Positions 12,549-25,193 of a stretch of 64,000 bases of DNA are shown one piece after another. Both the position numbers and the translations under genes were made by a program. Under the pieces are notes generated by a model. That model was not told where the DNA came from. It worked only from the letters and a program-made list of their open reading frames with translations, and did no database searches. The stretch lies in the NCBI GenBank assembly GCA_965153455.1, contig OZ234498.1, positions 11,470,001 to 11,534,000 on the forward strand. The letters are read 5' to 3'. Origin of the DNA: Sphagnum compactum. Its lineage: Eukaryota; Bryophyta; Sphagnopsida; Sphagnales. The number at the start of each line of letters is the position of its first letter. Positions within the stretch are counted from its first letter, which is position 1.

Positions 12549-13333
12549 GGGTGTAGTCACAATCAAATGAGCCAAAAGGCATGTCAGGTGACCATCAAAA
12601 CTTTTTAAAAACTATAGTTCTATTAGATATATTTTTGTGGTGGCATTTTAATGCCATGTTAATCATGGAATGTAGTGTTGAATGATTAACATGAATGTTA
12701 AAAAATTAAAAATAGAAATTCAAAAAAAATTATTTTGGGTTTTGGTTTTAATAAAAGACCTTTGAACTTGAACAACAATTGCATGAAAAACAGTCAATTT
12801 TGTAAAAAACTAAATTAAAGACTTTTTTTATTAAGGAATTTGGATGAAAAAAAATTGAGATAATTTTAATTGATTATTCACATTTGAAAAACACTCACAA
12901 TTTGAAAGTTGTGAAATTTGAAATTTTAAAAAATTAAAAATCTATTGAACAAAATTTTAAAATTTCAAGAGTCCTTTACCACATGTAAATCGGGTGTAAT
13001 GTACATGACATCTAAAACAAAGTTGTAGTTTATGAAAAATAAAATAAAGCATTAAATGATTAACATATTTTCATACAATTTGAAACTAAGATAATTTTTC
13101 AAAACAAAATGCAGAATTTGGTCAAATTTGAACACTTTTCAAAAATTCTTAATTATTCATAAAAATTTAATAGAAAAAATGTGATGTATTGAAAAAATCA
13201 TACGCATTTTTAGTAACATATTGCAAAAGATTTCATCCCGAAAATCCTTTTTATGAAAAAGTGAAAATGACCACAAAAAGGATTACCCTTGAATCCTTCA
13301 TCACCGTTGCCTCATTTGATTGTGATCGCACCC
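12549..13333. mobile_element. MITE of the GGGTG-terminus family (copy 5)
   Basis: The left end GGGTGTAGTCACAATCAAAT continues GAGCCAA. The right end, reverse-complemented, reads GGGTGCGATCACAATCAAAT and continues GAGGCAA. The termini pair over roughly 28 bp. Flanking tetramers are TGTG and TTTG. The 785 bp body is AT-rich without a coding frame. Confidence 0.7.
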
Positions 13334-14303
13334 TTTGGTGAACATTTGATAAGGACAAAAGACTTTTGAAGCAAAAAATCGCTTGTCAACATGTTTTTCT
13401 TGAATGCTTTAAAAATATAAAAAGACTTTTGAAACATGGTGAATTTTCATGAAAATATTGTAGTTGCAATTTTGAAATTATAAAATTTTATTTAAAAAAT
13501 TAAATTTTTTTTTTGGATATATAATGTTCCCGAATGGTGATTTTTCAAAAATTTAGAAAACATTTTTTAATGACTATCCACACACTTTGTGGTTTTTCTT
13601 TTCATGATTTCACCAATAAGGGTGTAGGGTTGAAATGGACTGCCTTTTCATTCTGTTTGCCCACTTAAAGAACATTTTCACATTTGAGTTTGACCATGAG
13701 TGTCCTTGGATTATGTAAGTATGTGATGATTAAATAACCATCACAACATGGAACTAATAATTTTGCACTTGTAGTTCAATTGATCCTCATGGGATTTAGA
13801 TTGATCACAACTTTATTTGTAGTCCCCACAAATCAACACTTGAAACATAAATGTACCCTACATTTTTTCCATCCAAAACGTCTTAATATGCCATCCAACT
13901 ATAATCAACATTTAATTGAGATAACCACACGTTCGACTTATGGAATTGTGACATTTCCCAACTGAAAATATGACACTTAATGATGTTGCACTTAAGTCAA
14001 CCTTTCAATTAAGAGTCAACTTGCGAAGTTTACAATGTTACCCTAATTGGGGGAGGTAGTCCCCTAATCGAATTCCATTTCCAACTTCTAACCATATTAG
14101 TTGGTGGCTCAATTTAATTAACATCTCCTATTTTTTATAAAATAAAATAAAAAATTCGTAGTTGGAATCCATTTGGAAACAACACATAGTTGAAAGTTAC
14201 TTGGTTAAAAAAAGGGTTTTCCTTCTAATAATCTAAAAACCATCTCCATTGACATTTATGTCCAACCAAAACCATGGGTCCAACTTGTTGAAACTATCTA
14301 AAG
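13334..14303. other. Unresolved AT-rich DNA
   Basis: No gene or element ends recognised. Confidence 0.5.
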
Positions 14304-14885
14304 AGGTGAAAACATGGTAAAATATGCCAAAAAAGTAGTCACACATGTAATCACAAAACTTCTTTAAGTTTCATTATGAAACAATGGTGCACTCCATTGA
14401 GTTTATGGTAAGCTACACATAAAATGTGAAGAATTTTCATATAAGAAAACTGGATGAAAAATATGTTCTAAATTAGTTGGGTTTTCAAAATTTCCAACAT
14501 ATTTTTATATAACTTTGATAAATTATGACTATGATATGAATTTTTTCAAAACACATTGATCAGTACATATTTATGTTCTATCCATTTGAAAGTACAAAAA
14601 ATCCAATTATAATTATATTTTCATCATACTTTCATCATACTTTCATGTACTTGAAATAGGAACGTGACACCTACTTTCCTGTACTTGTATTTTTAAAAAT
14701 GTACTTAAATGCATATTAAAATGTGTAATTATTCAATATTATGCAATGAAATCAAAGATCTTCCTCTTATTGATTATTAAAGTAAAAAATATTCATGAGT
14801 TCAATGTATTAAGTCTTCGTTTATGGATATTTTCCACCAAAAAAAAAGGTATCCCTCATCGGCATACTTTACCATGCTTTCACCC
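14304..14885. mobile_element. MITE of the GGGTG-terminus family (copy 6), TSD AAAG
   Basis: The left end AGGTGAAAACATGGTAAAAT is mirrored by a right end whose reverse complement is GGGTGAAAGCATGGTAAAGT. The inverted repeat continues with ATGCC, then the ends diverge. AAAG flanks both ends (14300-14303 and 14886-14889). The interior from about 14650 resembles the interior of the copy at 25.2-25.8 kb (around 25550-25745), so these two are close relatives. The right edge abuts the broken LINE reverse transcriptase, whose recognisable homology stops there. Confidence 0.8.
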
Positions 14886-16480
14886 AAAGCTTAATTTGCA
14901 AAATTTTCGTAAAGATCTTGTATGCAACATTCAACAATGTAGGTTGCTAATTCAACAAGGATTTTGTTTCACCCTCATTATGGAAGAATGTTATTAACCC
15001 CTTCATAATCCTAAGGGGAGGAACCCTCTTTGAATCAACAATTGCACCATCTTCACATTCTCCTTACTAATCACATCCTACATATTTGCAAAGAATTCCA
15101 TGACCATACCATTTGGGTTGAAAGTTTTGTCCCCTGCCATGGCTTCTAAAGTTGAATGTAGTTCCTATTCTATCATGGTAAGGCTAACTTGCTTTTCATC
15201 ATACATTGAATTTCGTCTTCCATCTTCACAAAAAGCTTATCTTGGCCTAGGTTGATAAGGTTTGGCAGTCCTCTTTTATATAATTTTGAATAAAACTTTT
15301 TGGAATAGTCCTCCAATTCAATACGTGATAAAGTTATTATATCCCATTCTCAATTCTAATTTTGTAATAGGTGATCTAAATGGCCATTCCTTTATGGCAA
15401 CAAAAATTTCCTTTGTGGTTGCATTTCTTTTGCAAATCCACTTTACCTTGGTTCTCATTTTTATTTCATTTAACTTCTTCTCCTCCAATAGTCTTACCCC
15501 TTCCAATGCTTCTTTCAAATGTTCTATAGTTGTTTTCCTTTGTGTATACTATTATTTAAGTTTTCTTACACAACTTCCAACCACCCCTTCAATTCCTTTT
15601 CTTTGTACTTGCATTATTATATTTTCCAAATGCAATATAACCTATAAAACTTGACAACCTTCTTAAACTTGGAAAAATGAGCAAAAATTTTCATAACTCC
15701 ATGATGCCAACAATGACCTTCAGATCTTTATTGTGCCTTAATCTCATTTAGAATATCCTACCAATTTCTTTCATACCATCAATGATAACTACAAGTCATA
15801 GTTGATGTAATTTCCTCTAATCCAACACCTTTTAATGGAACTACCAAAATGGTTCCCTTCCCTTTTAGGGGCAAAAATCAATCTAGTCTTGAGCTAATAT
15901 TCTATTCATGAATATCCTTCCTTTATTATCCTATGAGTATTGCAATCTCCCTTTAGAATCAAAGCCATCTTCAATATTGAAATGGGATTTCATTTGTTCC
16001 CATGCAAGCCAATTTGACTATGTAATCAACATTCGACACTCACTTGACTTGTCCTTTCTTGTTTCCACCATATTCCAATCCCCTGCGAGGATCCATTTGC
16101 AAACCTTAGGAAGCCCACACACACCAATTCTACCCACCAAAATTTGTGTTCCTTAGGGTTTTAAAGCATATATACATTAGCAATGTTTATATCCCCTTCC
16201 AATAACCCTTCTAACTTGATCCATTGAACTCAATTACCCATGAGCTTTCCAAACCCCTATTATAGTCCCACTAAATTGTCCAAAAACCAAAGTGTACACC
16301 CCACCTTTGCCAACTTTATCATCTTGATTGGTGTATTTTAGAATTGCTCCCATATACCAACCCATGGCATTGTTACACAATTACTTGCCCAAGTTTTTTG
16401 CCTTTTCCCCTCGAAGTTTATATTCTTATAGTAATAAGATACCCAATGCAAAATGATCGTGTCATGTTGGTTTTGACAAC
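14886..16480 (-). pseudogene. LINE (non-LTR retrotransposon): endonuclease and reverse transcriptase remnants
   Basis: Read on the minus strand, high to low coordinate, the order is that of a plant LINE ORF2. An APE-type endonuclease segment has INIANVYM (about 16170) and then GDWNMVETRKDKSS (about 16040-16085), matching the GDFNMV-type core of that domain. A linker contains TKVKWICKRNATTKE (about 15410-15460). The start of the reverse transcriptase follows: AMAGDKTFNPNGMVMEFF (about 15075-15140), a degraded KGLITFF block and LLNVAYKIFTKILQIKL (about 14895-14945). Several stops and frameshifts make it inactive. Catalytic RT motifs beyond this point are missing; homology ends at the MITE at 14304-14885, and I could not find the rest below 14304. 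Confidence 0.78.
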
Positions 16481-16739
16481 CCTATTTTTATCTTTTATTT
16501 TTTTATATGTTTTTTTAATTTTTTTGATAATATATAAGCTAGGCACTCATCTTTGCAGTAAAACCAAAGTTTTTAGATAGTTGAAGGGTTGTTCAACCTT
16601 TGCAAATTTTGTGAGATAATTTGTAACTACATGATTAATGGGTGAGATGTTGCTCATGTTCATTATCTCAAGGTTCATGTGATGTTTAGATCACCATTCC
16701 CAAAGCTTGGGAATGATTGACTATGAATTGTACTATAAA

Positions 16740-18400
16740 TGTAAGAAGGATTACCTTGCATGTCAATTACATTTTCAAAGGTTCAAGGATACAAGAAAAT
16801 TACATAAAATTAAGTGGATTGGGACATGCATGGAAATGTAGAAAGAAACTTGGAAAATAAATTTACCTTTTCAACTAATTGTGGATGTTTTTTTTGTAGA
16901 TTTGTTCCAATAGGGGTTTTTAAAAATAATTGACATCTCTTAATTCTAGATGGGCATGGGTCACACCTCACAATAGAGGCCTTTAAACAAGCAACAAAAC
17001 TAAAGTTGGACATGGTCACCTTACTTGCCCATACTTTGGATGCAACCACTAGATGTCACTTGCTTCAAAGCATTCAAGAATGCGTTTAGAAAGGTGAGAG
17101 ATTCTACTTTGGCAAAAAACAAGTATCTTGAACCAAACAAAATCACACTAGTGAGTATAAGCATGGTAAATTGTACATACTTTTTATTTTGTCAAAGCTA
17201 GATGAAAGTAGACATAAAATAACAGTTAAACCCATGAAAAATTTGGTTTACATTGAATTTACATATATATATAAACTTTGTTATTCATTATTGTGCATTG
17301 ATTTTCAACTTTCAAATTGTTTCAATTAGTTTTTTGTCTAATTGTTTGAAATGCAAGTATGTTCAAATTCTATTTTATGCAGTGAAGGACTCTTGTGAAG
17401 TTGTGGTAAGTAGGTTATAATAGATAGATTTTCTACTTTCTATTATGGTCACACCTCAAAACTATAATGATATCTATATCCCCAAAAGTAGACTAAAAGT
17501 ATCCCCATTTACCACCTAGCAAATGAGGATACTTTTGGTCTACTTTAAAAATTTGTTTTGTCCTAATTTTTTTGGAAGTGAATACTTATAGTAATATAGA
17601 GGTGTGGGATGGTTCACAATTATATTTCCACCTATTTTTATGCTACTTGTTTGGTTTTATATGCATGATACAAGATAAATCTAAAGACATTCACTTTTTC
17701 GTCTACTTTACCATGCTTTTACCCTAGTAAAATGGGTGGATAATGCTTGCAACAATCCTTGAAAAAGGAGAAGATTAAATCAAGGTTCATAGTTTTGCGA
17801 AATCTAACCATTGAATCTTGTAACCATGGTTGGAAAGTTTAGTCCAAGTGACTTGTGTTCACTATAATAAAATAAGAACATCATGAAAATGCATACCAAA
17901 TAGATGCAACAAATAAATTTAACAAAAGTGGGGATGCAGTTGAAGCTACCACAAAGTTGTTGAACATTGTTGAAACTTTCCAACAAATGCCTACCATTGT
18001 TGCTACCACATCTAAATGCCTCTTTTCACCCACAACTTATTACTATGTAGAAATGCCATGCAATCCAAACACATTAACAACCAACCATGAAGAAAATGTG
18101 TTAGTGGTGAACTTGGAAAACCCTACTCTTGAATTAGTTGACCTAACTAGTTCAAGTTAAACTCAAGAAGTTGTAGGGTTGGCTAACCTATTATCTTTAC
18201 CACAATTACAAACAAGGAAAAGACAAGGCAAGGAGCCATTAATGGATCCAGTTCGTATGTGGTCACATCAAACCAATACCTGGTAATATTGAAACAAAAG
18301 GTAGTGGACAAAAAAGTTGCTGATGTTGAAAACAAAGGAAAAGGAGGAAAGGAGATAAGAAAAGGCTAAGGGTACACTTACTTAAGGTGAAAAATAACTC
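16740..18400 (+). pseudogene. Pogo-type (Tc1/mariner, DDE_1) transposase, interrupted by a MITE
   Basis: Plus-strand pieces in several frames follow the order of a DDE_1/pogo transposase. A FQRFK-like block (about 16775) comes first. DGHGSHLTIEAFKQA (about 16950-16995) carries the second catalytic D. LDMVTLLAH follows, then PLDVTCFKAFKNAFRK (about 17048-17095) and LEPNKITLV (about 17130-17152). Continuation after the MITE gives KWVDNA and QSLKKEKIKSRF (about 17728-17800). A C-terminal tail contains RKRQGKEPLMD (about 18215-18250). The region holds several stops and frameshifts, so it is dead. The first catalytic D, the HTH/CENP-B-like DNA-binding part and the element ends were not identified. 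A MITE with TSD TAGT splits it at 17153-17724. Confidence 0.75.
17153..17724. mobile_element. MITE of the GGGTG-terminus family (copy 7), exact 4 bp TSD TAGT
   Basis: The left end GAGTATAAGCATGGTAAA is mirrored by a right end with reverse complement GGGTAAAAGCATGGTAAA. TAGT flanks both sides (17149-17152 and 17725-17728). The insertion interrupts the pogo transposase inside ITLVKWVD. Removing the element plus one TAGT rejoins CACACTAGT to AAAATGGGTG and restores that reading, which fixes both ends and the TSD length. The body (572 bp) is non-coding. Confidence 0.88.
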
Positions 18401-19880
18401 AAAGGAGAATTAAGAATGAAAATAGAATGAAAATAATACATGGTCTGCTAGTACTATTAAGGTTTTTTGTGAAAGATTTTTTGTGAAAGATTCCACAACT
18501 TCTTCAAAGTAGGATTTTGAACCCATTTTAGGGTACATAAGGTTGGGCTAGGAATCATGTTTATGTAGCAAAGAAGTGCTAGATGATAAAGGAGGGAAAA
18601 ATTGCAACTTGTTCTAAGCATGTCCCAACCAAGTTATAACCTTCCATTCAATAATAGTAAATGAAAAAAGCAAGGGTTTGCAATGGGTTTTGATGGTATT
18701 GGTGATGGCTAGTTAGAGAGGATGGAAAGGGATAATAAAAAGATTGAAAAGTATGAGGGGTTTGTGATTGGATTCTATTGGTTTTGGTGACCCAGAGGGA
18801 GTGAAAAAATTGATAGAATTTAAAAGAAAAAAAAGAGGGACAATGGGTGGAAAAAGAGAGAAGGATATTAAAAATCAAGGAAAAGAAAAAACAGATTGAA
18901 AAGAAAGAAAAACAGACAGAAAAAAAAATTAGTACATTAATCTTCTACATTAAACATTTTGGGTACAATTATTGTGAATTTGAGGTGCACAAATCTATAA
19001 TCTATCATTATGTACACCACACTAATTTTGGGCACTCATGTTTTTTGAAGTGCATAAATGTGAAATAGAATTGGGTTTCAAATTTTTTTCAGGCTTTAGG
19101 GTATACAACTCTACAATTGAAATGCATATTGAAACTTTTTCATGGATTTTTCTAACACGCTATAGTGCATTGCAAATCATTATAATTGTTCATCTTCTTT
19201 TTCTTCACCAACACCACCATCTTCATCACCTCCTTTTACAACAACTTGCAAAACGCCTTGAAACAACAAACACATCACTAAACATTCAACACTTTAGTTG
19301 ATCACCTTTGAAGTAGTTCCGTAAGCACCATGCTCTTCCAACTCTAAGTTTTGATGGTTTTGATGGCACAAATGCAAGCTCATGTGATGGTGGTTATCAC
19401 CTTCCTGCAAGAACACAAAACAAACACAAACAAACACAAATGAAGAGGAGGGGGGGGTAAGGGATTTAAAGCAAACAATAGCTTGTGTTATTTTAAAATG
19501 ACAATGATGGCAACAACAAGGGTCTACTATTGTGATGGAATGACGTGATGGCCAAGTTTAAAAGCTTGCCTTGGTTGAACTCATGCGAATGCTAAATTTT
19601 TACCACCTCCCACACATTTTGTCACATTTTACCTTATCATTTTTAAGTGCACATTGCCTACATGAAAGCATTCCGATTTGTGCACATCAAAAAACACTTT
19701 CATTTCCTTTTGCGAAAAGGAAATCGATAATCAGGTTTCTATAGTCTCAGACAACCATAAAATAACGGAGGAAAAGACAACCATTTTGGCTGAATACGTT
19801 CACATAATTCACACGGTGGGATGGCATCGAATATAACTTTTATAACTTGAACGATGCATTAATAATGACATCAAGTATAA
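18401..19880. other. Unresolved DNA with a purine-rich patch
   Basis: No gene recognised. From about 18560 to 18930 the plus strand is strongly purine-rich (GAAAAGAAAAAA-type words). The region ends at the repeat array that begins near 19.88 kb. Confidence 0.45.
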
Positions 19881-20875
19881 CGACCTAAGTTGATTGAGTT
19901 GCCTTGGGGAATAATGTTTCTTGGGGAACAAGCTCCCAAATGTTTGACAAGAAAAAATAAAGGAAATTTTGTCCAAATCAAACATTTTGTATACCATTGG
20001 AATTTTTTTGAAATATAGATATTTAAATCTATGACATTTTGATTCGATGACATGCTCTAAAAGTTATGACGAAAAGAAGAGCTAAAGGTCAAATTTCCAA
20101 ATCCCCTTTTCCTCAAGGATGAGAGGAATTATCTTCTCCTCGAGGAAGAAGGGGATTAAGTTGGTTCAGGGAACAAGTTTGTGAATGTTTGACAAGAAAG
20201 TACAAGGGGTAAATTTTGTCCAAATCAAACATTTTTTTATACCATTGGAAAGTTCTTGAAGTTTAAATATTTAAAATGATCTTGCCTTTTTGTATTTAAG
20301 GCTATGAACTAAAAGTTATGATGAAGAAAAGTTCGGGTCAAATTTCCAAGTCCTTATCTCCCCTAAGGAAAAGGCCTTCTTGACCCCTAGGTCTTATTTT
20401 TGTCACAACTTTTAGTTCATAACTTCAAATAAAAAATGAAAAATCATTTTATATATCCATGTTTCAAGAACTTTTCAATAGTATAAATAATGTTTGATTT
20501 GGACAAAGTTTACCCCTTGTATTTTCTTGTTAAATATTCACAAACTTGTTCCATAGAGAAAATTGTTCCCCAAGGCAACTTAGTACCCTTTTCCTTGGAG
20601 AGAAGGTAATTTAGTCCTTTTTTCCCTTGGGGGAGAAGGCAACTCTCTTCTTCCTTGGAGGAGAACATGATTTGGAAATTTTAATTTTGACTATTTTTTT
20701 ATTATAAATTTTAGATCATAGCTTTAAATAAAAAATGCAAGATCATTTTAGATATCTCCAAGAACTTTCCAATGGTATAAAGAATGTTTGATTTGAACAA
20801 AATTTTCCCCTTGTGTTTTTTTGAACTTGCTCCCTGAAAGAAGTTGTTCCTTGGCACAACTTAGTCCCTCTCTAC
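19881..20875. repeat. Palindromic array: two forward and two inverted units of about 230 bp
   Basis: Units share ordered words: GGGAACAAGTTTGTGAATG, GTCCAAATCAAACATT, ATACCATTGGAA, AAAAGTTATGA and GGTCAAATTTCCAA. Forward units lie at about 19899-20117 and 20128-20370; inverted units at about 20395-20625 and 20660-20875. The turning point is near 20385, next to CCTAAGG and CCTAGG words. Units differ by many substitutions, so the array is not recent. Part of the unit (CATTGGAAAGTT, TTGAA, GTCAAA) also resembles the solo LTR at 48.88-48.99 kb, which suggests derivation from LTR-type sequence. Confidence 0.7.
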
Positions 20876-21897
20876 CGCAACAAAACATGGTTGAGGCTAC
20901 CATTTTGTCTCCTCCCAAGGAAAATCCTTTTCTCTCTAGGGCATTTAGCTTGAAAAAATTGGCCGAAGGCTTTTTTTTCCATCCATTTTGTTGATGGAAG
21001 AAAAAGAGAATTTGGGAAAAAGATCAAACCTTGAACCCTTTGATTGAAAAGGGAAATTCTAATCATTGCTCACTCTTTTTTTTTTTGAAAATATTGTGTA
21101 AGAAAGTTAATAAAAATGTTAATCATAGTTTAGGTATAGTAAAAAAAAAATTGAAAATATTTTTATTGTTGGGCATTGTCCTGCAACTATGTCGAAACCG
21201 ATGTTGCATTTAATTTGTTGCTCATGTTTAGTGTTTGGCGAAACCAAGCACCCAACCAACACTAGTTTTTGCAGAGCAAAATACATTGCTTGATTGTCAG
21301 ACAAGTGATGATGAGTACTACCCTATTTCAATAGAATTTAATGACACATGTCTTACAGGAAAAAGGAATCTACAATTGATCTGCTTGAAAAAATTCACTT
21401 CAGCTGACTTAGGTAAATACTCACACATTAGGAAAGGCCAGTCAAGGCCCATTTGCAGATCACCAAACAGGCTCATTTTACAGTTCCATTTTGCAACCCC
21501 ATTTCAAGTTCCACTGGCCATTAGCTTGTTGTTGTCACAGTTAGTTACACACAGTCTATTGTGATTATGATATCAAGGCAATATGGAGAGTGGTTGAAAA
21601 CCATGCAGTGTTTCTTGTTGCAGGCATAGGCACTTTCTACAGTAGAGTTGCAACTGGGCTGAAAATCTCTAAATAATTATTGATGGGAACATTGGGACCA
21701 TTTTGGATTAAAATATAACAATATTAAGTTCTACTCAGAGGAGGTGAGAAGCAGTGTTTTTTTAAAGGCAGATTTTCGCCACTTGGCCACACACACAAAA
21801 AACAATGTGACTCATACACAGGAATTTTGTGAAAAAAATTGCACCAAAGTTGCCCAAGGCATTTTTCTCTGAAATCACCATATTTAGACAATAGGTT
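20876..21897. other. Unresolved intergenic DNA
   Basis: A plus-strand open frame of about 109 codons (21235-21564) starts inside exon-like sequence but resembles no family I know and has no partner exons. I treat it as unproven. Confidence 0.4.
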
Positions 21898-21975
21898 CCA
21901 GCATGTTGCCAAAATATATCAGGATTCTTTAAATTATTCTACTTTCCTCTGTGACTTGTAGGCTAATTTGGCTAC
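21898..21975 (+). repeat. Dispersed repeat shared with the right end of the window
   Basis: TCCAGCATGTTGCCAAAATA, ATTCTACTTTCCTCTGTGAC and AATTTGGCTACAAGTC are matched in order by the reverse complement of 63925-64000. It lies about 100 bp before a PIF-type MITE. Confidence 0.65.
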
Positions 21976-22080
21976 AAGTCACATTGGACTATGGCTAAAT
22001 CACAAAATTGAGAAAAGAAAACCCTGGTCAGAAGAGAATTGAGTAGGTTTTTATATTTGCATCTGTGTGGGTTTTACTTA

Positions 22081-22460
22081 GAGCGTTCCACCTGTGCTCA
22101 GTATGTGACCCCGCAAACATTTTTCTCACATCCAAGCTTAGTTATTTACTTTTTTGCAACCCCACCCATAAAACTAAGGCGAGGACGGTAAATAGGTGGG
22201 AACTACTAATAGCAAACCACCTGGACCAATCATTATGATTGGCCAATCAAAAATAGGGATCAGCAGTCAGATCATATTTATTACACCCTTATGTAGCAGG
22301 TGCACAGTTTTGCTGCGCTTGTTACCGGCCTCAGCGAATTGACCAAATATGTAGGAGAAAAACCATTTATGAGCCAAACCGGCATATGTTAACTTTTCTT
22401 TACCCGCTTGTAATGTACAAGGTCACATACATTGGCCTACTTTGGTCATCGCTACACATA
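22081..22460 (+). mobile_element. PIF/Harbinger-type MITE, worn right end
   Basis: The element starts after TTA (22078-22080) with GAGCGTTCCACCTGTGCTCA then GTATGTGACC, matching the left end of the MITE at 54547. The internal block CAGCAGTCAGATCATATTTA (about 22261) is also shared. Near the right end only AGGTCACATAC is recognisable and the GGGGATGCTC terminus has decayed, so the end coordinate is approximate. Confidence 0.65.
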
Positions 22461-23219
22461 ATAAGTTGTAATCACAACAATCTAATGGAAAGTCAATGAT
22501 ATGGGCCCTGTTATATCACCCTATAGTGAGTGACTCACAGTTTGATTCCGAGTTCTTATAGCTCCTGCATTTGGTAGATGTGGAGTTGACAAATGCAGGA
22601 GCTGTGAGCCCAGTTAGGTGAAAAAATGTGATAGAAAGGGGAGGCAGTTTCTGTCATACCAGTCCCCTTTAATGGAAACAGGTCCTTACTACCAATGGGC
22701 GGCAACAGTACTAAGGTAAGTGCAGAAACAAATCCTTGGGTCCGTCTCTCAGTCTCTCACAAATCATTGTGACATTCAGGTTTGTGAGGTCATCAGTTGA
22801 CTTGGTAGATCTGCGCTGTGAAGCTAAAAAACAGAGAACAGGACGGCTTCACTTTCAAAATGAGTGCTGCTAAGGGAGTTAAATGCACTCCTGCCATGGC
22901 GCTAACTAGTTGTGTGTGAGTAAATGCATGATTGCAGATCTTCCTCGTTAAATGCGATAATATCATCTGACATCACCACATATAATGCATTTTACTTTCG
23001 ACTCCCACAAACCACTCTCGATTGGCTTGTCAGTTACAAGACCTCAAAGACAACCTCTAGATCTCAGAGGCATGCCGCATGCATACACTCTGCGAACAAG
23101 CTTGAGAAACCATAGCAACAAAGCAGTTACAACTTAGCAGCTTATTGTGCTGAGAGTAGACACCAAGCTGCATGCAGCTTCCCAAAGAAGGCCACCGTCA
23201 CCTTGTGACACAGATGATG
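22461..23219. other. Unresolved intergenic DNA
   Basis: A short inverted word pair (GCTCCTGCATTTG at about 22560 and CAAATGCAGGAGC at about 22590) can form a 13 bp stem. No gene was recognised. Confidence 0.45.
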
Positions 23220-23700
23220 CTCTTCATCCAACGTTCGTCCAGAATTCATCCAACACCATCATATAAGCTTGCTTGAATTCATTTGTTTTCCAAATATTAA
23301 CTTAGAGACTTTTTTTTTAAATCCAATTGAAAGATCAAGTATAAATTAGATTATGGTGAACATCAACTTCACCATGTGGCACATATGGTGCCACTCATCC
23401 AACATCATCCAAAATTCATCCAGCATCCTTGTACAATCTTGCAATATTACAGTCAATTTTTCCCCCCAAATAAGATGGAAATAAAAAGCAATCCAATGGA
23501 AGATCAAGGTGTGAACATCAACTTCACCATGTGGCACAAACAATGCCAATCATCCAACATTCATCCAAAATTCATCCAACATCCTTGGACAACCTTGCAA
23601 CCTTGCAATATTGTGAATTTGTATTTTCAACAAACTTGGAAATTAAAAAGAATCCAATAAAAGATCAAGTATAAATTTAGATTGTGATTAACATCAATAT
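23220..23700 (+). repeat. Three diverged tandem units of about 165 bp
   Basis: Each unit has, in order, ATCCAATTGAAAGATCAAG-like, AACATCAACTTCACCATGTG, CATCCAACAT and AAAATTCATCCA words. Starts are near 23320, 23490 and 23650, with a partial unit from 23220. Nothing coding was seen. Confidence 0.75.
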
Positions 23701-24940
23701 ATTACTCACTTGCCTAACTTCAACTAAATTTTTGAACTATGACAAACAATTTGTGAAACAAGGAAAACACAAAACACCTTAAAATGGGTTAACCTTAATG
23801 ATCTATAATCAAAAATTTGAAAATAAACCATTTATGTTGTTTTTTTGCTGCTCCATTGCCGTGCAAACTATTTGTTACAACTTGAAGAAACTTATCCAAA
23901 ATGTTTCATTCGCATATTTGCAAGTGGCATTATTCAAGCCTAAATCAAAGTCACTTGGTAATAAATTTGTAACTTTTTTGCCAAAATAAATATGAAAAAT
24001 CACATAATGATATTTTTGTATTGTTTATTAATTATGGTGGAGACCATTAATGCTTGCCTAAATTGATTAAAAAAAAAATTTAATTGAACTAATGACAAAC
24101 GTTGTCTCATTTTTCTTAAACACCTTTACAATTGAACATATTATGCTTCAAACACAAATCTAATACCATAATTCCTATTACTTGGATTGTAAAGTTAGAT
24201 AATATGACTTTTAAAACTCAAAAGATGATTTAAAATCTACTTACGACCTAAAACTTACTAAATTCTTCTAAAACAAACTTAGTTATTATTCAACGCTTTT
24301 AGTTCATTAAATGTGGGTCCCAGGTCCAAATTTTGAAAGAACCAATTTTGACTCATTTGAAGCAAATTGAATCCTTGAGTTTGACCCTACATGGACCCTA
24401 GGTTGCATTTTGGTTCTTCAAATCATGAGCTTTCCTTTTGAGCTCTTTTTTTTGGTTCAAACCAATTGATTTTCCTCCGAAATGGTGCCATTTACATTTA
24501 ACTTCAATTTACCACTTTTTAGTCCTTCACCTTCATCTAAAGGCCATGAGTCCAATTTATGACTCTCATCCAATAGGATTGCTCTATTTGCCATGAAGGT
24601 TTTTTTTTGTTGAAGTGGCATTATAAAAACAAATGAATTGGCATGCGATATGGTTCATTTATTCATGTACATCATGTTGTGTATTTATCTTTTCACAATT
24701 GTATATATGATTTTGACAATTGCCATATCCACATATATTTAATTGTTCATGTAATCATTTAATGGTTTCTTTATGTTGAAATGGCACAAAAACAAACAAG
24801 TTGGCATGTGATGTGCATCAATTAACTATATGTCATGTGGTGTGTTAGTTTCTCAAAGTTGCAATATGATAATCATTATTGCCAAGTTCATTCATTTAGT
24901 TGTTTTTATAGTTGTTCATTGGTTTATTACAAAAAGCTTC
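23701..24940. other. Unresolved AT-rich DNA
   Basis: No gene or bounded element recognised. Confidence 0.5.
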
Positions 24941-25020
24941 ATGTTACTTACCTACCTAAAATAGCTAGTGACTACCTCGTTAACTAGCTACCTACCTAGA
25001 CCATTAGGTATGTAAATAAG
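24941..25020. repeat. TAGG/TAGT/TAAC array
   Basis: Words such as ACTACCTCGTTAACTAGCTA and CCTACCTAGACC. The matching array on the far side of the MITE starts at 25794. Confidence 0.6.
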
Positions 25021-25035
25021 CTGCACGAATACAAT

Positions 25036-25106
25036 CTTACAAGTGGGAGTTGAATTTTTTACTTGCACATTAAAAATCAAGTCCTTAAAACCAATTCACC
25101 ACACAT
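25036..25106 (-). repeat. tRNA-like (SINE-head-like) sequence
   Basis: On the minus strand a box-A-like GTGGTGAATTGG is followed about 40 bases later by a box-B-like ATTCAACTCCC. The arrangement and several neighbouring words match the sequence at 52836-52905, which also sits beside a TAGG array. No tRNA cloverleaf can be drawn, so a decayed SINE head is more likely than a tRNA gene. Confidence 0.4.
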
Positions 25107-25193
25107 TCATGTAATTATAAGAATTGTCAACATGTCATTATGAACATGTTTACTTTAAATCTTTTTACATATCTACTTAGATAAATGGGTAAT

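Noticed and set aside
21235-21564. Protein-coding gene of 109 codons
   Set aside because: No recognised motif, no partner exons and surroundings full of repeats. Length alone is not convincing.
23220-23700. CRISPR-like array
   Set aside because: Units are long, contiguous and diverged without unique spacers, and the DNA is plant nuclear.
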